Positions 4,268-6,872 of a stretch of DNA of 6,872 nt are shown one piece after another. Within the stretch, counting starts at the first letter, position 1. The number at the start of each line of letters is the position of its first letter. The notes beneath the pieces are model-generated. The model was not told the origin of the DNA. It made no database searches and was given only the letters and a program-made list of their open reading frames with translations. Made by a program: the position numbers and the translations under genes. This DNA is from Candidatus Latescibacterota bacterium (lineage in GTDB: Bacteria; Latescibacterota; MVCY01; DTYK01), in contig DTYK01000087.1 of the NCBI GenBank assembly GCA_012961925.1, positions 1 to 6,872 of the forward strand. The letters are read 5' to 3'.

Positions 4268-6872
4268 ATGTCTCAAGCAGATTGGCTCAAACCGGGCCAA
4301 CTTACCCAGATGACCCTCTTTGGCGGTATGGAACCCTTTATGATGGTGGATGCAGGGGACAACATGTTCGACATCTCGGATCCGGATTCGGTGTGGAAGG
4401 TTTGCCGGAGCTGGAAGATGAACTTCCCCATATTCCACTTCTCCTTCGGGATGCCTGAGAAACTGGAGGCGAGGAACCGGAAGGCCCGAGAGAGGATATT
4501 CACATACCTCAAAGAAAGGGGCATCCATCCTGCAGCCTATGTGAAGGCCAATGGGATCTTTGCCACGAGTTTCTTCAGGGAGGATCTTGAAGGGATCCCC
4601 GAGGCGAAGGAATGGATCCACAAAACCCCTGACGGCCTCTGGTTCTCATACTGGATATATCCAGAGCGGTACATGATCTGCCTTTCCAATGAAGGCTGGC
4701 TGGAGCATTATCTTCTGGATCGTGCTAAGAAGGCAGTGGATGCTGGTGCAGAGGCCACCTTTCTCGATAATCTGGAAGCCGGGGCCCTATGTTACTGTGA
4801 ACGCTGCAAGAAGGGATTTCATCAGGATTTGAGGAGCCGTCTTGCCGACGAGGAGCTGAAAGGACTGGGTGTGGGTGACCTATCCTCGATAGATCCTTCG
4901 AATCTCGTTCCCCTGGGTTTCAGAACGCTGGAGGAATTTGAAGGCCCCTTTTTCGCCAGCTTGCCCTGGAAGGATCGGCTCTTTCAGGAATGGATTTTCT
5001 ACCAGATGAGGGTGGTGGCCAAGTGTATCAACACCTTCTGTCGGAGAATTAAAGATTATGCCAGGGAGAAATATGGCCGTGAGATTCTGGTGATGCCCAA
5101 TTTCGGAGGGTTTAGAGATCCTAAGATGTTTGCAGCCAAAAGGATCAACTTCGAACTTCTGGAACACGACGTCACCTGGTTCGAGTGGGACTATCCCCAC
5201 ACCTGTGCCCAGCTTCAGTTCGTCAAAGCCCTAACAAAAAAGAGGCCCCTCTCCTCTTATGGCAAAGACCTTCTGCACATCTATGGGGACATCTGGCATA
5301 TCTCAGGCAGGGACGCTGATCCCACTTTCCCCCGGCGCTGGCTTGAGTGGTACAGTGGATATGAACCCCATGCCCGAATTGCTGTTGTCTGTTCGCTGCC
5401 CACCATCCTCTTTGATGAAGGGTTCACGGCCTTTGAGAGGGTGATAGAGGCGTTATGCCGCAGGATCCCCGTAGAGGCGGTATCGCTGAGGCGGCTCGCA
5501 GACGAGGAACTGAGGGGCTACGATGTCCTCTTGCTGCCGAAGGTTACCTGCCTTTCGGAGGATGAGGTGGAGAAGGTTATGGGCTTCGCTGAGGCCGGCG
5601 GGGAGCTCTTCGCCTCGAAGGGCACGAGCAGATTCGATGAGCATGCTAAACCCACTCAAAATCGGCTGCAGCGTCTACTTGCCGAATTGGCCTCTTCAGG
5701 ATCTGGAAAGGGGATGGCCCTTGGAAAGGGCAGGCTCGTCTACTTTACCTCCCTTGATCAGCTGGTGGAAGGCGTCCTGTCGGAAGTCGATCACCCGGTC
5801 ATGGTGCTTGAAGGCGATACGGATTTCCTGATGACATGTCGCAGGGGAGAGGAACTGGCGGTCAGGATCGGCGGAGCCAGGAACCTGATATTGGAGGTTC
5901 GTAAAGAAGGCAGAGAGATGATCCCGTCGCTGGCTGCTGCAAAACAGGAGCATTTGGGAATCCAGCCCCTCACCCCCCTTCACGAGGATGAGGAACGGAT
6001 GGTGCTTGCCCTTCCGAACGTTGAGGGGGTCTCCATTCTCAACCTCTCCAACCGGCAACAGAGTGTGAACCTGGCCATCTCCCCTGGTTTTCGCTGGATC
6101 GACTCCTCTGAGAAGGCTGTCTCGGCCAGGGTGCTGGTAAGCCAGACGGGAGAGAGGAAGAGGAGGGTGGGACTTAAGGCCGAGGTCTTTGAAGGCGACG
6201 ATTCTGCCTGGCGGATTGAGTTCAGGGAAGGGGGCAGGACGCTGTCTGAGTTGATGCTTCCTCCAGGGTCTTCTAAGGAGCTGGAGCTCGCCATTACTAC
6301 GCCTGACGGATGGACGGAGTTATATCCTACGGTCGTGTTGAAGGTGGTTGATCCAGATTCCGGTGCTGAACTGGACAGGGCAACCCTGAAGCCCCAACGA
6401 TCGGTAGCGATCTTCGATAGATACTCCATCGCCCAGATGGGACCGGATGATGAGAATAACCTGGATCGCACCGGGCTGGGCGTAGTGCTTTTCAACCGGA
6501 ACGACGCCATCGCCTGCCGGACGGCCACGGTCAGATCGCACCGGGGAAGCCCTGGAAGGGAGCTCTTTGGAGACCAGTTGATTCCGAGAAACGGCGTTAT
6601 AACCGGCTTTGTTCCCTCCCTCTACCCCTTGCCAAGGGGGCAACGGCCCAGGTTCATCCAGCCCTTCATCAGCTTCTCGCCGGGGCTGGGTTCCTATCTG
6701 GTCAGCGACCGCATATACGACCAGAGCCGTCCTGAAGGCGCCAGGAACTTTTTCTCAAAGGTAGAAGAGGACACCCTGGATTCAGTCGCCGTCCTCTTCG
6801 AGTTCGATCAGCCGCCCTTTCATGTTCACGAAACCATAAGGGCAAATAGCGGCACTCCCGGTTTCCAAGTCA
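4268..6872 (+). CDS. Glycoside hydrolase-like TIM-barrel protein with GATase-like domain (3' truncated by window)
   Basis: The frame is open from ATG 4268 to the window end, giving 868 residues without a stop; the C-terminus lies outside. The Shine-Dalgarno AGGGAGG (4254-4260) is in the end of the AroE-like gene, one base separates the two genes, and no signal peptide is seen. Residues 1 to about 345 look like a glycosidase-type barrel. FLDNLEAG (165-172) is followed by a Cys-x-Cys-x-x-Cys element (C175, C177, C180) and a phenylalanine-rich helix, a pattern seen in uncharacterised hypothetical glycosyl hydrolases. D167, E170 and the TWFEWD segment (303-308, with E306) are candidate active-site residues. 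Residues about 368-500 (ARIAVVCSLPTILFDEGF, YDVLLLPKVTCLS, AEAGGELFAS) match the GATase-like trimerisation domain found in beta-galactosidase-type enzymes, which in such proteins is structural. The rest, from about 570, looks like beta-sandwich material. Substrate is unknown. The family call is moderate and activity is inferred, not shown. Confidence 0.75.
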   Translation, partial: MSQADWLKPGQLTQMTLFGGMEPFMMVDAGDNMFDISDPDSVWKVCRSWKMNFPIFHFSFGMPEKLEARNRKARERIFTYLKERGIHPAAYVKANGIFATSFFREDLEGIPEAKEWIHKTPDGLWFSYWIYPERYMICLSNEGWLEHYLLDRAKKAVDAGAEATFLDNLEAGALCYCERCKKGFHQDLRSRLADEELKGLGVGDLSSIDPSNLVPLGFRTLEEFEGPFFASLPWKDRLFQEWIFYQMRVVAKCINTFCRRIKDYAREKYGREILVMPNFGGFRDPKMFAAKRINFELLEHDVTWFEWDYPHTCAQLQFVKALTKKRPLSSYGKDLLHIYGDIWHISGRDADPTFPRRWLEWYSGYEPHARIAVVCSLPTILFDEGFTAFERVIEALCRRIPVEAVSLRRLADEELRGYDVLLLPKVTCLSEDEVEKVMGFAEAGGELFASKGTSRFDEHAKPTQNRLQRLLAELASSGSGKGMALGKGRLVYFTSLDQLVEGVLSEVDHPVMVLEGDTDFLMTCRRGEELAVRIGGARNLILEVRKEGREMIPSLAAAKQEHLGIQPLTPLHEDEERMVLALPNVEGVSILNLSNRQQSVNLAISPGFRWIDSSEKAVSARVLVSQTGERKRRVGLKAEVFEGDDSAWRIEFREGGRTLSELMLPPGSSKELELAITTPDGWTELYPTVVLKVVDPDSGAELDRATLKPQRSVAIFDRYSIAQMGPDDENNLDRTGLGVVLFNRNDAIACRTATVRSHRGSPGRELFGDQLIPRNGVITGFVPSLYPLPRGQRPRFIQPFISFSPGLGSYLVSDRIYDQSRPEGARNFFSKVEEDTLDSVAVLFEFDQPPFHVHETIRANSGTPGFQV

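Noticed and set aside
5523..5831. 102-codon plus-strand ORF within the GH-like gene
   Set aside because: It lies in another frame inside the GATase-like domain and contains no motif. The enclosing frame shows clear domain signatures here.
5980..6528. 182-codon minus-strand ORF opposite the GH-like gene
   Set aside because: Its translation is Ser-rich and low in complexity, typical of antisense reading of this GC-rich coding strand. The plus frame is continuous and coherent from 4268 to the end.
1..6872. CRISPR arrays, tRNA or rRNA genes, insertion sequences
   Set aside because: No regularly spaced direct repeats, transposase motifs, terminal inverted repeats or tRNA-like sequences were seen by eye.

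Overview
The window carries a rightward block of five tightly packed genes (555 to beyond 6872) after a roughly 550-base leader region. In order they encode a uroporphyrinogen decarboxylase (URO-D) fold protein of non-heme type, an HpcH/HpaI-type class II aldolase, a D-2-hydroxyacid dehydrogenase, a divergent shikimate dehydrogenase-like (AroE-fold) oxidoreductase, and a large glycoside hydrolase-like protein cut off by the window edge. Junctions are +12, -1, -4 and +1 bases, and each gene has a Shine-Dalgarno-like stretch 6-8 bases before its start. A single operon with translational coupling is therefore the simplest reading.

Organism: a bacterium with good Shine-Dalgarno sites, moderately GC-rich DNA, and frequent AGG/AGA arginine and ATA isoleucine codons. 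The mix of a solitary URO-D-like protein and a GH-like protein with a Cys-x-Cys-x-x-Cys loop recalls uncultivated, polysaccharide- or small-molecule-degrading lineages (Poribacteria- or Latescibacteria-like, or Planctomycetes/Lentisphaerae-like). This taxonomic guess is weak and rests on gene content only.

Layout: positions 35-355 hold, on the minus strand, what looks like the 3' part of a decayed or frameshifted gene of unknown family. Three reading-frame segments join into one coherent C-terminus if two small indels are allowed. Positions 356-554 are a gene-free spacer between this leftward remnant and the rightward operon, with an AT-rich core near 405-470 that probably holds the operon promoter. 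From 555 on the DNA is essentially all coding.

How the genes may work together (inference): aldolase, 2-hydroxyacid dehydrogenase and AroE-like dehydrogenase form a plausible catabolic set. The AroE-like enzyme would oxidise a cyclic or polyol hydroxyl, the aldolase would split a 2-keto acid to pyruvate (or a related keto acid) plus an aldehyde, and the hydroxyacid dehydrogenase would interconvert a small 2-keto/2-hydroxy acid. The GH-like protein could release the starting compound from a glycoside or polymer. No other aromatic-amino-acid or heme genes are present, and both the AroE-like and the URO-D-like proteins lack residues that define the classical enzymes. The operon is thus better read as an uncharacterised catabolic pathway than as housekeeping biosynthesis.
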